A stretch of 6,727 nucleotides of DNA, taken from positions 1-6,727 of the forward strand of contig QNYL01000309.1 in the NCBI GenBank assembly GCA_003973375.1, written 5' to 3'. Source of the DNA: Flavobacteriia bacterium. GTDB taxonomy: Bacteria; Bacteroidota; Bacteroidia; Flavobacteriales; Flavobacteriaceae. Position 1 is the stretch's first letter, and the number at the start of each line of letters is the position of its first letter. Both the position numbers and the translations under genes were made by a program. Below, piece after piece: positions 6,673-6,727 of this stretch. The notes beneath the pieces were generated by a model. The model had not been told where the DNA came from. It searched no databases and worked only from the letters and a program-made list of their open reading frames with translations.

Positions 6673-6727
6673 TTTATTGATCTGATGACTCTTAACTTTG
6701 CGGAGATAGTCATCTGATCAATACTAA
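6673..6727. repeat. 55-bp hairpin repeat, copy 2 (at window end)
   Basis: Direct copy of 6583-6637 at a 90-bp period, with arms at 6675-6690 and 6708-6723 and loop 6691-6707. The single difference (C at 6696) falls in the loop and leaves the stem intact. The loop reads TAACTTTG, again a match to TAnnTTTG. The 35-base interval between copies (6638-6672) is unrelated sequence. The repeat may continue past the window, since the last base of the window is the last matching base. Confidence 0.9.

Noticed and set aside
6583..6727. CRISPR array (two repeats with a 35-base spacer)
   Set aside because: The repeat is 55 bp, longer than typical CRISPR repeats, only two copies are seen, the stem spans nearly the whole unit, and no cas gene is present.

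Overview
The window looks like a piece of a Bacteroidota genome, most likely Flavobacteriaceae, joined at its left end to DNA of a different character. The taxonomic pointers are AT-rich coding DNA, starts without Shine-Dalgarno sequences, a Bacteroidota-style YbeY, and a large DUF4175-type membrane/coiled-coil protein directly ahead of ybeY and mnmG. All recognisable genes lie on the minus strand and read right to left: DUF4175 protein (6325-3074), ybeY (3077-2664), mnmG (2621-744), then the start of a small lipoprotein gene (710-585). The first two overlap by 4 bp. The next two gaps are 42 and 33 bp, so this is probably one operon covering an envelope protein of unknown role, a 16S rRNA-processing endonuclease and a tRNA wobble-uridine modification enzyme.

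The two short gaps around mnmG each carry a parS-like palindrome (TGTTTCACGTGGAACA or its reverse complement) inside a 22-bp block. The two blocks are exact reverse complements of each other. parS is the ParB loading site of the ParABS chromosome segregation system and usually lies near oriC, so this locus is probably origin-proximal. An alternative upstream start for MnmG that adds MFHVEQ... is simply translated parS sequence.

Positions 1 to about 590 do not look like the rest. They have no convincing gene, no rRNA and no tRNA, and 481-600 is about 55% G+C against 35% and 18% in the next two 60-base blocks. The segment holds a (GTT)n tract, an imperfect tandem duplication and weak tRNA-like promoter boxes, which together suggest a short interspersed element of eukaryotic type. 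The lipoprotein reading frame runs into this segment and stops almost at once. The best explanation is a chimeric join with host or other foreign DNA, or a real insertion that truncated the lipoprotein gene.

The right end (6326-6727) has no gene. It holds a candidate promoter for the operon and two copies of a 55-bp hairpin-forming repeat 90 bp apart, the second ending exactly at the last base of the window. This repeat is the least explained structure in the bacterial part. I found no CRISPR-Cas, defence, phage or biosynthetic system here.
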